From the NCBI GenBank assembly GCA_964036045.1, contig OZ038381.1, positions 125,247,708-125,311,707 of the forward strand: DNA of 64,000 nt, in the 5' to 3' direction. Below, piece after piece: positions 1 to 11,991 of the stretch (the stretch's first letter is position 1; every line of letters starts with the position of its first letter). Below the pieces are notes generated by a model. It was not told the DNA's origin, did no database searches, and worked only from the letters and a program-made list of their open reading frames with translations. This stretch comes from Eutreptiella sp. 'Long Island Sound 2002' (taxonomy: Eukaryota > Euglenozoa > Euglenophyceae > Eutreptiales > Eutreptiaceae). Made by a program: the position numbers and the translations under genes.

Positions 1-1677
1 AAAGCATCATCTCACAAGGTATTGTGCCGCGCATCGGAAAAGGTGCAAACACACTGGAACGTACACTCACATCACGAAGCTTCCCGCATGCCGTGATATT
101 TTCCATTTGCCTTCTCATGTGGATTTCGTTCACTCATTTCCTGTGTGTCAAGATTTTGCTTCATCCAAGCCACGACCGGTTACTTAGTTACACGCCCCGT
201 GTCATTCTGCCCTTTAATTGGCAACCACATGGCCTGGTTGATTTCTGTCATGACCGCATGAAGGGCTTTGTGCTCCTGGTCCTCTCCATGTGGCTTATTC
301 CCCCCAGCCAAGACCGTCCTTGTGGCTCCAAACCTACTCTATGGAAGTGTCCGAGTCTTGCAATTGTTTGCAAATGGTTCCTTCTTGACCACTTAAGTGG
401 CCGTTTCCTTTCGGGCCACGACAGCCACTACGGTTTCACGTTAATTTGGGGGACGTGTCAAGATCGAGGAATGATTTTGAAGTGGTCTGATTTTGAAACG
501 TGGTCCCATCTCTCTCATCATCATGACACCGTCAATTGATGTCCCCCTCCCACCGGGAGTACCCCAACCACCAAGATACGCTAATAACATTCACAACACG
601 CCTCAACCTACCACACCAACAGACAACGTAATCCGCTCTAAAACACATTTAACACTCACTACTCATAACACTGCAAAAAACATTGACAACCTAGACGCCA
701 TAATACTACGACACCAACAACAAGGAACCGAGATACTTTGCTTGCAGGAAATACCTACCACCCCCTCCTTACATTCACTCCCAAACCTACGCACTTTCAC
801 AAACATTTCCTCTGACAAATCCAACGGCACAGCGATCATTATCCACTCTTCCCTATCTCCCTTCGTCACACAACTCAAACACGACAAGGTCAACGGATGC
901 CTTATTGCCATCGACCTTACCATACCAGGCTAGGACACGCTTCGTATCATTAACGTGTACAAATCACATCACGCTCATCTCCGACACAGACTAGAGAAAA
1001 GGATCTCTGCCCTCCAACAAGACCAGCCGTGCGTCATCATGCTCGGCGACTTCAACACATATCTCCAACCTTCTTTAGACACGGCTAAAGGTAAACACAA
1101 TAAATACTGGCACGGGGTCCACAACCAGGTACACCCCACCAATCCCACCACCACACCAACCGTCATTGACCTGTATCGTAAAGACCACCCAGAGACAAAA
1201 CAGTGGACACGCCCTGCAAACAAAAGGCTGCCATCTCACACACGCATTGACCTGATACTCTCTTCCCCTTCTTCCAACACCATTTTCAAACCTTTGAACA
1301 CCTTCATTGACACTCACAACGACATCTCCGACCACCGACCCGTATCCACCTCCATAGCCTTCCCCACTAACCCGATTAACATATACAACATCCCACACAA
1401 ATCCATTCAATACCACCCCCTAACCAAAGAGGAAAAATCACACTTTACATCCCTCAGTAAACCCCTCAACGACTGGCTCTCCAAATACCACGACACTCTC
1501 ATCCAACAACCCATTGAACAACTTATCCCTCTGACAGACTTTCTTTTCACTCAACTAGTCACTACTTACAAAAAGGTCACTCATCAAGCTCAGGATCACA
1601 AACCAACCAGCGTGGAGAAACAGTTCCTTGACATTAGAGAAAACCTACCTTCTTCTGCCTCCCATGCACACAAAGCT
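1..1677 (+). mobile_element. LINE-A copy 1, truncated at both visible ends
   Basis: This is a partial non-LTR retrotransposon. It starts before the window and stops abruptly at 1677. It repeats 2423-4098 almost exactly; I noticed about eight differences, including a one-base indel near 108-112. It carries the endonuclease part of ORF2 but no reverse transcriptase, because at 1677/1678 the sequence jumps back to the upstream part of the second copy. The sense strand is rich in A and C and poor in G. It may be an independent insertion or one unit of a tandem duplication. Confidence 0.8.
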
Positions 1678-1728
1678 ATGGATAAGGATGGACGAGCAAT
1701 GCAAGAAAGCCGGCCTGACTTTTTTTAA
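493..1728 (+). pseudogene. LINE-A copy 1 apurinic-type endonuclease, interrupted and truncated
   Basis: Two consecutive open segments (493-933 and 955-1728) encode an exonuclease/endonuclease/phosphatase-fold domain, which nicks target DNA to prime reverse transcription. The motif CLQEI comes first, a TAG stop follows at 931-933, and the same frame then resumes with INVYKS, LGDFNTY and ISDHRP, the family's metal-binding and catalytic signatures. The domain is complete apart from the stop. After residue HKA (about 1676) the protein leaves the LINE frame and reads about 17 unrelated codons. The same TAG is present in copy 2 at 3352-3354, so it predates the duplication. Confidence 0.82.
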
Positions 1729-2913
1729 TCACGATAACACATATGCAGTTTTGTCCGACGCTCCACTAAGCTACCGGGCTTAACCCTCCTACACACCAAC
1801 CGACGCCAAATCGGTTGTCATCTGTGCTCCACGCTCCAAACGCTTTGGAGACATCAACAAAGCAACTTCACTTTTTGGTATCTTCACCTCCATCCAACCG
1901 GTGGAATCCAACCCAAGTGCCAAATCACACCAATATTTTGAAGCACTCTTTCAAAACCTGGGATCCAGTATCCTAGCACACCAAGAGAAAGTTCAAGTCA
2001 TCACCTTTACATCCGCCTCACCGGACCTTTAAAAAAAACAAAATATCATTGATTCAATTGTGAAAGACCATGCCACTTGAAAATGTGAAGCCCCCTCTTG
2101 GCCGCCAAAGAATTTGGCTCTGAGAAACAACTACGCTCCATTAATGAGCGAATGATTGTGGCTAAGCCCCAACGACTCCCCATCCACCCACACTCCTTCT
2201 CTCATCCAGTTCTCAATGTCCTCACAATGTTGCTACTCAGAGAATCGGGTTCCTTTCGACCTCACTCCATTCAATACCAACAGTATGACCTGTTTATCAG
2301 GCTACTACCCTTCGAAGCAATGTCATCTAATCATACTCACACCCTTCTCATAAAGGACTCCACCATTGCGATGCATTGAAGAACCTATTTTCCTTTTCAA
2401 GTTGATCAAATCCGCTCCGCACAAAGCATCATCTCACAAGGTATTGTGCCGCGCATCGGAAAAAGTGCAAACACACTGGAACGTACACTCACATCACGAA
2501 GCTTCCCGCATGCCGTGATATTTTCCATTTCCTTCTCATGTGGATTTCGTTCACTCATTTCCTGTGTGTCAAGATTTTGCTTCATCCAAGCCACGACCGG
2601 TTACTTAGTTACACGCCCCGTGTCATTCTGCCCTTTAATTGGCAACCACATGGCCTGGTTGATTTCTGTCATGACCGCATGAAGGGCTTTGTGCTCCTGG
2701 TCCTCTCCATGTGGCTTATTCCCCCCAGCCAAGACCGTCCTTGTGGCTCCAAACCTACTCTTTGGAAGTGTCCGAGTCTTGCAATTGTTTGCAAATGGTT
2801 CCTTCTTGACCACTTAAGTGGCCGTTTCCTTTCGGGCCACGACAGCCACTACGGTTTCACGTTAATTTGGGGGACGTGTCAAGATCGAGGAATGATTTTG
2901 AAGTGGTCTGATT
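1678..2913 (+). pseudogene. Possible LINE-A ORF1 remnant
   Basis: An ATG lies exactly at the copy junction (1678). After a frame change in a T-run near 1722-1728, a frame reading NTYAVLSDAPLSY and then VVICAPRSKRFGDINKATSL stays open, with one stop near 1783, until about 2030. The composition looks like real protein sequence, and the position before the endonuclease fits ORF1, the RNA-binding protein of LINEs. I see no clear zinc knuckle or RNA-recognition motif. From about 2050 to 2913 no frame is convincing, although both strands have medium open frames. Treat the identity as inference. Confidence 0.35.
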
Positions 2914-5900
2914 TTGAAACGTGGTCCCATCTCTCTCATCATCATGACACCGTCAATTGATGTCCCCCTCCCACCGGGAGTACCCCAACCACCAAGATAC
3001 GCTAATAACATTCACAACACGCCTCAACCTACCACACCAACAGACAACGTAATCCGCTCTAAAACACATTTAACACTCACTACTCATAACACTGCAAAAA
3101 ACATTGACAACCTAGACGCCATAATACTACGACACCAACAACAAGGAACCGAGATACTTTGCTTGCAGGAAATACCTACCACCCCCTCCTTACATTCACT
3201 CCCAAACCTACGCACTTTCACAAACATTTCCTCTGACAAATCCAACGGCACAGCGATCATTATCCACTCTTCCCTATCTCCCCTCGTCACACAACTCAAA
3301 CACGACAAGGTCAACGGATGCCTTATTGCCATCGACCTTACCATACCAGGCTAGGACACGCTTCGTATCATTAACGTGTACAAATCACATCACGCTCATC
3401 TCCGACACAGACTAGAGAAAACGATCTCTGCCCTCCAACAAGACCAGCCGTGCGTCATCATGCTCGGCGACTTCAACACATATCTCCAACCTTCTTTAGA
3501 CACGGCTAAAGGTAAACACAATAAATACTGGCACGGGGTCCACAACCAGGTACACCCCACCAATCCCACCACCACACCAACCGTCATTGACCTGTATCGT
3601 AAAGACCACCCAGAGACAAAACAGTGGACACGCCCTGCAAACAAAAGGCTGCCATCTCACACACCCATTGACCTGATACTCTCTTCCCCTTCTTCCAACA
3701 CCATTTTCAAACCTTTGAACACCTTCATTGACACTCACAACGACATCTCGGACCACCGACCCGTATCCACCTCCATAGCCTTCCCCGCTAACCCGATTAA
3801 CATATACAACATCCCACACAAATCCATTCAATACCACCCCCTAACCAAAGAGGAAAAATCACACTTTACATCCCTCAGTAAACCCCTCAACGACTGGCTC
3901 TCCAAATACCACGACACTCTCATCCAACAACCCATTGAACAACTTATCCCTCTGACAGACTTTCTTTTCACTCAACTAGTCACTACTTACAAAAAGGTCA
4001 CTCATCAAGCTCAGGATCACAAACCAACCAGCGTGGAGAAACAGTTCCTTGACATTAGAGAAAACCTACCTTCTTCTGCCTCCCATGCACACAAAGCTAA
4101 AACACTTCAAACATTACTCAATGACTGGACCTCAAAGGAACAAACACAAGCGCACAAGAAACTTCACCACTCCCTCATTTCTCACAAACGCATAAAAAAA
4201 CAATCAACAACATTTTCAACCCCAGAAACACCACCCCCATCTCTCTCAACGACCAAACCGGTAAACTCACCCCCGACCCTTACGAAATGTGCAAGTCTAT
4301 GGGACACACCCTCTCTTCCTTGGGAGGCCCCCCAGACTTCAACATAGACCCAGCCTTCATTGACACACTTATGACTAACTCCCCAAAACTACCGAACGAC
4401 GCTCCACAACCACACTTTACCGGAGACTTCGTTAACCTTCTTCTGTCGCACGCTAAACCCCACACCGCACCTGGTTTCGTCGAAACCTCTCTCCACCTTT
4501 TCTCCATCTGCCCCTCCCGACATCCAAACCTACATTTACAACTTATGTTCCCTCCTTATCACCGCCACATTCCCTTTGACTGGCTAAAGGCCAAAATCTT
4601 TCTACTTTACAAAAATAGTGACCCTCATAATCCTATAAACTACAGACCAATAGCACTCCTTAACACACTGTACAAAATACTAGCTTCTTACGGTGCACAC
4701 ACCCTCACCTACTACGCCACAACTTACCACCTCACCAACAACACACAATACGGCGGACTCCCTAACCACAGAACCACGGACCACATATACACAATTGCAA
4801 ACCTATCCCTGCATGCTGACATGTATCACTTATACCTCGACCTAAATAAAGCCTTTAACTCCGTTCCCCACCAAGCCTTATGGCAAATACTCTCCAACTA
4901 CAACGTACCTCACACCATCATCAACCTCAACCAAAACCTGTACGCCTGCCCCGATGATTTCCCCATCGTCAATGGCTTTGCCCTCTTTGCAGCCAACTGC
5001 ATAAGAGGACTTAGACAAGGATGCCCCACGTCCCCCATACTCTTTAACCTTTTTGTCGACCCCATCATTAACCACATACACTCTCTCCTACCTAAACACA
5101 AATTCAACGACTTCTTCTCCTTCATCGACGACATCGCCCTCTAAACAATCTCCCATACCACACTACACAACGTACTTCACTTCCTCTTTATCCAAGGGCC
5201 CCGCTACGGCCTTTCCTTTAACACTACAAAATCCGAGCACCACGCCCTCAACAACGCTACCCACATCACCATTCGTATTAGTCCTAGGGGGACACTTCAG
5301 CACTTTTACCGACGACGGTAACCCCAGAGTTTTTTATAAATACCTGGGCACCTACTTTTTCAACAAACAACAAAACCCCAGCATGCTCCAACTTCTACTC
5401 AACACCATCCACGCTTTTTTCGCCTACATATCCACCCTCCCTCTCACGCACAACGAAATCATAAGACTATCCAACATACAACTGATACCAACCCTCGCTT
5501 ACCCGTTAATCTACAAACTGGACATCACAATTTGGAGCCATATCTCCAAATTACGTAAACTATCCTTTCGCATCCCCTATTAAAACCAAATACTCTCCCC
5601 CACACACACTAGGTCTAAACATCACAAAAATTTCTATCGTCACCCACATCCAAGCCATCAACGATATACTTCGCTACACACATAACGACGGACCTTCCCA
5701 CGCCAATGAAAGAGTCACGTCCACCCTTCGCTACAAATACACTAATCCCAACACCATACAACTCATGACTGCTGACTCAGCCCTTTTTTTAGGCTTCAAC
5801 ACTCACAACATACCGGCAGTCAATCCATGTCTCCCTTTTCAAATCCCTACGCACACAACAATCGAAGTCGCCTTTAATTACTACCAGTCCAACAGCAACC

Positions 5901-7472
5901 AACCAACATATTTCATTACAAAAAACACCAACCACACCACAAAAACAACCCTATGGTTCCAAGGCACAGTCGACCACCCCCTGCCTCAGAAAACCACAGT
6001 TACCTTCCGAGACATGTCCACAATCCTCACCCCTAACCACCAGTTTCGCTTCCTTACTCTCCCCACATCCCAGGATATTTCCAAGTCTACCAAGCCTCTC
6101 TCACTACCCGACACGACCAACTTCCTGTTTTCTTTCACTGGCACCAAAACCACTCAAAATTTCATTCAACGTACCCTAAAAGATAATATCTCTTCCCCAA
6201 AATTTCAACACCTACATTATTGGGGATGCCATGATCTTTTAGCCGCACTCGAAGCCTACCCCAACGCTACGGTCGCTTACACCGACGGGCCGGATGACCC
6301 CACAGTGGACACGCCATCAGGTGCCGCCATCACCTTTAACACTACACTGCCAACAGCCATCTGCAACATATCACCCAGCAGAACGTTATGCCATTATCTT
6401 GTTTACCTACCTCCCACACATCAACACCCTCTCTCAACCGATAATTTTTGCCATTGACAACCTGTTGGTTTGCTCTACACCCCACCAAATACAACAATCA
6501 AATGCTAAACCCTTCGCTTCAAACGCTAATTGCTTCGCTCTTCGGTACAACCATATTTGGAATTTTCTTCACAACACCCACTTTCACATAATTTTCACCT
6601 GGATCAAAGGACACGCTGACTTCGATGGCAATGAACATTCTGACAAAATTTCAAAATGGGTCTCACTCAACCTCTCTCGGCACCCAGAAAATCACACCCC
6701 TGACACTTCTCACCTCATATACCACAATCATACACCAGTACCAGGACGCATTACACGCAAAACTGTCAAACACCTACTCCCAAGGCATAAACACAAGAAC
6801 ATACACCTACCTTCTAGCACCGACCTCTACGCTCACACATCATGGTTCTCCAGACTACCTTCCAAATGGACAAACGGACTGTACTGTTGCACTGGTTTTC
6901 TTCCCCATTACAAACTCAACACATATCACTGTCCCGAATGCCACACTCCTCACCCCTCCGACCCGATAACTACGGTGACCGAATGCAAAACAGCGAAACC
7001 CATTCGTGACCTCTTTCTTGAGGTCTGGCAACAACCTTTCAAACAAACAGTCACAAACTGGTGGCAACATGCAACAAAAGGAGAACGACGAAACTACATC
7101 CGCACACTCATTCCCAACTCACTCAGCAATGCACTAAGAGATATCCTACCCAACACTCCCTACTTCCAACACCAACAAAATCTAAAAACAGCCTTCAAAT
7201 ACAGGAGCAAAAGACTCAAAACAGCACTACAAGAGGCACAAACATGCCTCAGACAAAACCCAATTAATGATCTGCACTTACTCCATCCAGATTCCGCAGA
7301 CAACCCATGGAACAACCAATTCTCCATTTACAGCACTTCATCTCACAACCCCACCTTATTGACTGATCCAAAACGGACAAATACAACAGTCGCCAATGAA
7401 CACCCCCACAGACACAGACACATACACAACAACAACAAAAAAACCAGATCTCAACTACCTAATTTACTGTAA
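2914..7472 (+). pseudogene. LINE-A ORF2: endonuclease-reverse transcriptase-RNase H, multiply disabled
   Basis: The order is endonuclease (2914-4100: CLQEI, TAG at 3352-3354, LGDFNTY, SDHRP), reverse transcriptase (about 4290-5350) and RNase H (about 6270-6690). RT motifs seen are NYRPIALLNTLYKI, LDLNKAFNSVPH (catalytic Asp), GLRQGCPTSPILFN and FIDDIAL, an F/YxDD box with both aspartates kept. A TAA follows directly at 5142-5144. The thumb motif YKYLGTYF lies in another frame. RNase H shows AYTDGPDD, then, after a frame change near 6400-6440, FAIDNLLV and FTWIKGHADFDGNEHSDK. The C-terminus has spaced Cys/His (YHCPECHTPH). At least two stops and several frameshifts (near 4280, 5200, 5590 and 6420) make it a pseudogene. 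Confidence 0.85.
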
Positions 7473-7900
7473 CTACCCACATAGAAACACGCTACCCTAA
7501 AAAGCCATCGCAAAAAGAAACTAAGCTCCGCAAGCGACTGGGGGGTGTCTGTCCCGCTTTGGTCTCCGGGTAACGAGTTTCTCCCCCCCTTAATTTTTCT
7601 CTTTTTTCACTGTCCTTCTCATCTTCGGCTCCTGCGATCTGCACCCCCCCCCCTAGTTCCCTTGATGCCATCTGACAGATCGCTCGAGATGGGACCTCGT
7701 TTTCATGTCATCGATTTATCTTTTTGTCGTTTGATTCTTTCTTCCTGATCTTTTTGCCCCTGATTACTCTCTGCGTACATTCCTCCGGATTTTGGAGAGC
7801 GGTGGACTCCCATTTTATTACTCTGCGGTGCGACTATCCTGTAGTCATTTCCTTGGTGTTTTTTTTGTAAGTGGATTCCGTGGATATCATCCTTGATTCT
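7473..7900 (+). other. LINE-A 3' flank, no gene
   Basis: No protein-coding signal is visible. The first 60 bases are A-rich and probably belong to the LINE 3' untranslated end. After that come pyrimidine-rich runs, including C tracts at about 7586 and 7647, which lead into the repeats that follow. Confidence 0.5.
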
Positions 7901-8365
7901 CAGAAACCTATCTGATCTTTCCCCAGACGACTGGAGGTCATTGAAGTCTAAGCTGGACTTTTCCCAGATGTATGGAGATCAGTGATGTCCAAGGTTATCC
8001 ATTGAGGTTCAGTTTTATATCCGATCTTTCCACAGACGATTTGAGGTCACCTGAGTCTTGCAAATGGAGATCAGTGGTTTCCATCTATCCTTCATCATCT
8101 TTCCTCAGTTGACTTGAGGTCATTGATGCCCAATCACAGAGGCGACTATCCTCTTTAGACCCTCTGTGCATGTTTGGCGATTCCCTGTGTGATTTTCCGA
8201 AGTATCTGATTTTTCCTCAGACGACTGGAGGTCTATGGAGTCTGGTGGAGCGGAATCAGTGGATTCCATGTTTATCATTTGACTGGAAGTCCTTCATGGT
8301 GAGATACTCCTTTGTTTGTATGGAGATCAGTGGAGGCTACCTGATTTTTCTCCAGACATCTGGTG
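7900..8365 (+). repeat. Degenerate direct repeats with a TTTCCCCAGACGACTGGAGG core
   Basis: Five imperfect copies of a core resembling CTGATCTTTCCCCAGACGA followed by CTGGAGGTC start near 7911, 8022, 8094, 8205 and 8339. They are separated by 70 to 130 bases that also share phrases such as GGAGATCAGTG. They are too irregular for a simple satellite. They look like an old tandem array, or an untranslated region, in front of the decayed Ty3 fragment. No coding frame is convincing. Confidence 0.6.
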
Positions 8366-8429
8366 TTAATTGCGACTTTTCTGCTTTATTCTGACTTTGG
8401 TTGCCTTCTATATATATAGATTGAGGGAC

Positions 8430-9404
8430 ACAGTTGCACAGTTCCATCTGCGATTCATATCGCGCCATAACACCGACCATAGGGCAAATGGCGAAGCCAC
8501 AGCCCACAGTAACCAGGCTCTTGGTGCATTTTGGAGCAGGGTAACACCCCCTGAGTTATTTTACATATGGCTGCTGTCCTTCGATGAACTTCGGCTCGCC
8601 ATGAACGCTCACTTGCCCGTGGTCAGGCCGCTTATGTGTTATGCTCGCCGGGGGGCAACGCCCATGCATCAAAAGGATATGCTGCAATCCAGAGGATACC
8701 CATTCTACTGTGGGCAACTGCGTCGAGGAGCAACAAGCGAAGGTGGACAAGGCCAAGGCTATGCTCCAGAGAGTGCGGGAGCGATAGTGGAACAAGAAGA
8801 ACAAGCACCGGGTGCCCGCCTCCTACCAAGATGGGGACGTGGTGTTGGTGCACCACAGTCGGCTACCCGCCTGGCCACGCCCTACCAGCGATGACCCCTG
8901 GTTCGGGCCCTACAAGATTCTCTCAGTGGATGGACACCGTATCACGGTGAGGTGATCTCCCCGGCTAGGGGGGACCCTGGTGTGCACTGCTCAGCATCTA
9001 AAAGGCTACTATGATCCTGAGGACCTGTGTGGGGAGGAGTGGGAGCTGAACGACGAGGAGATTGCTGCTCTCGACCTACAGGGCGCTGCCAGCCCTATGG
9101 AGGTTGAAGGGGAACTCCCCGACATGGACGCCGAGGAGATGGCTAAGGTGGGCCTCTTTCTTGTGAAGTCTATACTACGCCACCGCTACCGCCAGCGTTG
9201 GCGCTTCCTCACCCTCTGGGAAGCGTTTCCAGTCGCAGAGGCCACCTGAGGGCCCTTCTCTGCGTTTGTACTACCGGAGGGACGCCTAAACTCAGTTCTG
9301 GTAGACTACTTGTCCCGGAACAACCTTGGAGAGTTGCTGAGGCTCGCTGAGACGCTTGCCTCCAAGACTAAAGCTAGGGACAGAACCCTACCCTTACCTG
9401 TCTA
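8430..9404 (+). pseudogene. Ty3-3: integrase C-terminal half plus chromodomain, decayed
   Basis: This is a 5'-truncated pol remnant of a Ty3/gypsy chromovirus. The end of the integrase core reads NTDHRANGEATAHSNQALGAF and keeps the catalytic Glu, followed by FDELRLAMNAHLP. A frame change near 8650 leads to VRER, a stop, NKKNKHRVPASYQDGDVVLV and DDPWFGPYKILSVDGHRITV, the typical integrase C-terminal beta barrel. A further stop near 8955 precedes a chromodomain: FLVKSILRHRYRQRW, then FPVAEAT followed by TGA at 9247-9249 exactly where these domains normally have Trp. The frame ends at TAA 9402-9404. Chromodomains direct integration to marked chromatin. At least three stops or frameshifts make it inactive. 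Confidence 0.8.
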
Positions 9405-9511
9405 AGTGTGTGTGTGAGTGTGCTATTCCTGAGGTCCTGGGAGCAAGCTGCATAATAAGTGTCCTAATTATACCAAAGTCTGCATCCTTGCTGAACCCGG
9501 CGGATGTCTTA

Positions 9512-9535
9512 CCGGTGCAACAGGGTTTGCACCGG
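9512..9535. other. GC-rich stem-loop
   Basis: CCGGTGCAA (9512-9520) and TTGCACCGG (9527-9535) form a perfect 9-bp stem with a 6-base loop. A wider CCCGG/CCGGG pairing is possible outside it. Its role is unknown. It lies about 110 bp after the chromodomain stop of Ty3-3. Confidence 0.6.
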
Positions 9536-10210
9536 GTATCTCCGCACCTAAGCGCCCAGTTTCCGTGATTGCGCAAAACCTTTGGGGAATACCCGGCACG
9601 TGAGTCCAGGTATTGTTTTCCTACCTACCTGTCTACTACAGGGGAGGGGTGGGCAAAAGCTATCAGGCATGAAAACGCCCGTTTGCCACGATGGCGAAAA
9701 CCTGGACTAATCACTGCCACTGCCCACTGAAACCCTGATAAAATTTCAGGAAGCAGGCGGGACAGTGACCCACACACTACAGATCCTACACTCAGTAGAG
9801 TGGCACCAGCCATCGAAGGATGAGCGGGCTCTAAGGCCCAGGCCATCACGCTGCTTGCCACTCCTACACCCACACGCTACTTGGGGATGTTGACGAGGAT
9901 GTCCAAGGCCCTAGAGGCCTGCCTGTGAGAGGGACAAGAGAACACAGCGATACTAAGCGACTGTGGCCTAACAGGGACGCCACATCGCGTTTCCCTGTTA
10001 GCGCTTAGAGGGAAGGAGTGCTCAGGTTGCGTGCACAGCGTGGATGTTGAAGAGGTCGGACTGCCCTTGCCACTCCCGGCTGAGGGGCAGTTTGTTGATT
10101 GTGAGATCAGCGGCCGTTTTAGCTTGGGCGAAAAGTTCAAGAGTCGCCGAAGGCAACTGCAGCTGCACCAATTCACCCTGACCTTCCCACCTGTAAAGCA
10201 AAGGCCAATG

Positions 10211-10300
10211 ACTGAGGTTCAAGACTGAGGAACGAAGACAGCCTCCACGTATTATACGCTTCTCAGGCTGCCCTATAATACGCTGTTCCTGAACCTCAGT
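10211..10300. other. 90-bp interrupted inverted repeat
   Basis: The outer arms ACTGAGGTTCA (10211-10221) and TGAACCTCAGT (10290-10300) are perfect complements. Inner arms CGTATTATA (10248-10256) and TATAATACG (10274-10282) are also perfect. A further AGCCT/AGGCT pair competes with the inner stem. It could be a fold-back element or a small hairpin RNA precursor. No transcript signal is visible. Confidence 0.6.
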
Positions 10301-11906
10301 ACAAGCAAGCAAGGTTAAGGAACTCGGCCCGTTCTCTTGAAGAACGTAGGGTGGACCCCCTGGGTAACCTAAACAAGGTTTTACTGTGCGCACCACGCCC
10401 GGCATACCCTTTAATGCGTCGTATGCATGCAGGTTCATGCACGAGATTTGCAATCACCTGTTCCAATCTCTTTTTTTTCCTATCAATCTATACCACAATC
10501 ACGAACTCTACCAGGGGGTGGCCCCTACTGGGCTTACTTGCCTCACCTACCGCTGGAGAGCAAAGCAAGGGAAAGGAGAAAGCGAGACACAAGCGTTTAT
10601 GCACTCGTGTGTATGTTCTAATCACCCGATCTCACCTCTAATCATCTGCAATCTTTCTCATCTAGCCCTCTATCGTTTGTTAGCGCTGCTACAAGCCTCG
10701 TTCACGGAGACACGAGGCAAGCAATGTGCATGCTGCATACGAGACGAGGACAAACCTGCATGCTTCTACCTGTTTCATTGAAGTCATTTCGAATTCTTGG
10801 ATTCTTGAATTTCGAATTTGCCTTTCAGCAGGGGTGGAATGCCTATGTTTACTTATTTATGTGTGTTTCGTCATTTCCGTCATTATACGTGACATACGTT
10901 TAAAATCTTATTATTTCTTGTTTTTCCGGCGCTTTGTTAGGACTCGCTCCGGCGCGCCACCTTTTCCGATGTGGAAATTCCTTGATTTAAAAATTCAGGA
11001 GATGACCACGATTGTTTTAGAAATGTACATCTGATGCACAATTGGATTCTGGTCAGGTGTGTGCCTTTAGAAAAATTCTAGGCCGTCATTTAACGGATTT
11101 TGGTGTTGCGCTTCGCGTCTTGTGTGGGCTATGTCCCTCATCCCCCCATTCTCTGTTGTGCAGATATCCTCGAGTAGCGTCGCTGAGTAAGCCGCTGTAC
11201 GGGCCGAAAGGCAGCATCAGGAGACTGTACCAGAACCCAAGGCCCCACGAAGGGGCAATTCAATGTTTTTTGTCGCCCCCTCGCCCTAAGACCAGGACAG
11301 GTGCCGCCAGCAGGTTCCCAGAGACTCAAAGCGACCGCCCTGTGAGTGTCAAGCGTTGGGTTCTGTCGCGCTGCAGCTTGGAGGGAGGGATGCATATGCA
11401 TATGTTCTTTGCATGCCCAAAACTAACCCCACCAAGCCTCAGAGACCCCTGCAGCGCCACGAGCGTTGAGCTTCGTGTCCTAATTGTCATGACAAATGCA
11501 GCAAAAGGTGCTGGCCATGGTAAAGCGCTCTTTTCCAGTGCAAGGGAGGCTATAGGTATTTTGAAGTAGATGTGGAAACCAAGGAAAGGCCAAGAAAAAT
11601 CCCCTTTCTCCTGAAATGCGACAGTGGTGGCCACCAAAACACAAGGGGAGGGTAAGAAAAAGTGCTTTAGTTGTATTAGAGATGCTCTTAGTTATCCTGC
11701 ATTTTCATCTTAGTATTGGCCTAACAAAAATGGGTGATAACACATTTTGACCTTTAAGAAACTTTTTAGAACCAAACACTAAACCAGGATGTTTTTTTGA
11801 GCCCTTAATCACCAAGCAATGTGAACTAAAACGTCATTTCCTGACTGACGGTGGCACTGACTTACTGAGGCAGAGCCTATAGATTTATCTATGTTTTCTC
11901 ATGAAT

Positions 11907-11991
11907 GCTAGCTATCCTAGTGGTCTGCACCCTAGGGGGCTGTGGCACCTCTTTTTGAGAGGTCCTGGGTTCAATTCCCAGTCAGCCTAGC
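11907..11991 (+). pseudogene. tRNA-Lys(TTT)-like sequence, probable SINE head or tRNA pseudogene
   Basis: An A-box-like TATCCTAGTGG (11913-11923) and a B box GGTTCAATTCC (11968-11978) form an internal RNA polymerase III promoter. The folding is tRNA-like: acceptor arms GCTAGCT and AGCCTAGC with one mismatch, a perfect D stem CCTAG/CTAGG, an anticodon stem ACCTC/GAGGT around loop TTTTTGA (anticodon TTT), and a perfect T stem CTGGG/CCCAG. About ten extra bases sit between the D and anticodon arms and the variable loop is almost absent, so a working tRNA is unlikely. Confidence 0.55.

Larger units (their letters stand above)
1678..7530 (+). mobile_element. LINE-A copy 2, nearly full length
   Basis: This non-LTR retrotransposon belongs to the RNase H-bearing group. 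It contains a decayed upstream region that may be ORF1, then endonuclease, reverse transcriptase, a connection region, RNase H and a C-terminal Cys/His region that ends at 7472. The 3' boundary is set only roughly, just after an A-rich stretch (7480-7530), because no clear tail or target-site duplication is visible. Several stops and frameshifts make it non-autonomous. The I, R1, LOA or Ingi-like groups are possible assignments; I cannot place it without a tree. Confidence 0.78.
9405..11906. other. Gene-free stretch, possibly including an old LTR
   Basis: I see no supported gene here. Codon-like open frames on both strands are short and conflicting. The part just after the Ty3-3 stop would be where a polypurine tract and 3' LTR belong, but I could not find a second LTR to define it. 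The region contains two clear hairpins, listed separately, and a palindrome around ATGCATATGCAT near 11390-11405. Confidence 0.5.

Noticed and set aside
24-539. 171-residue plus-strand open frame before the LINE-A endonuclease
   Set aside because: Its composition is odd (hydrophobic, Trp/His-rich). In the other copy a one-base indel breaks it, and the minus strand is equally open. I could not support it as a protein.
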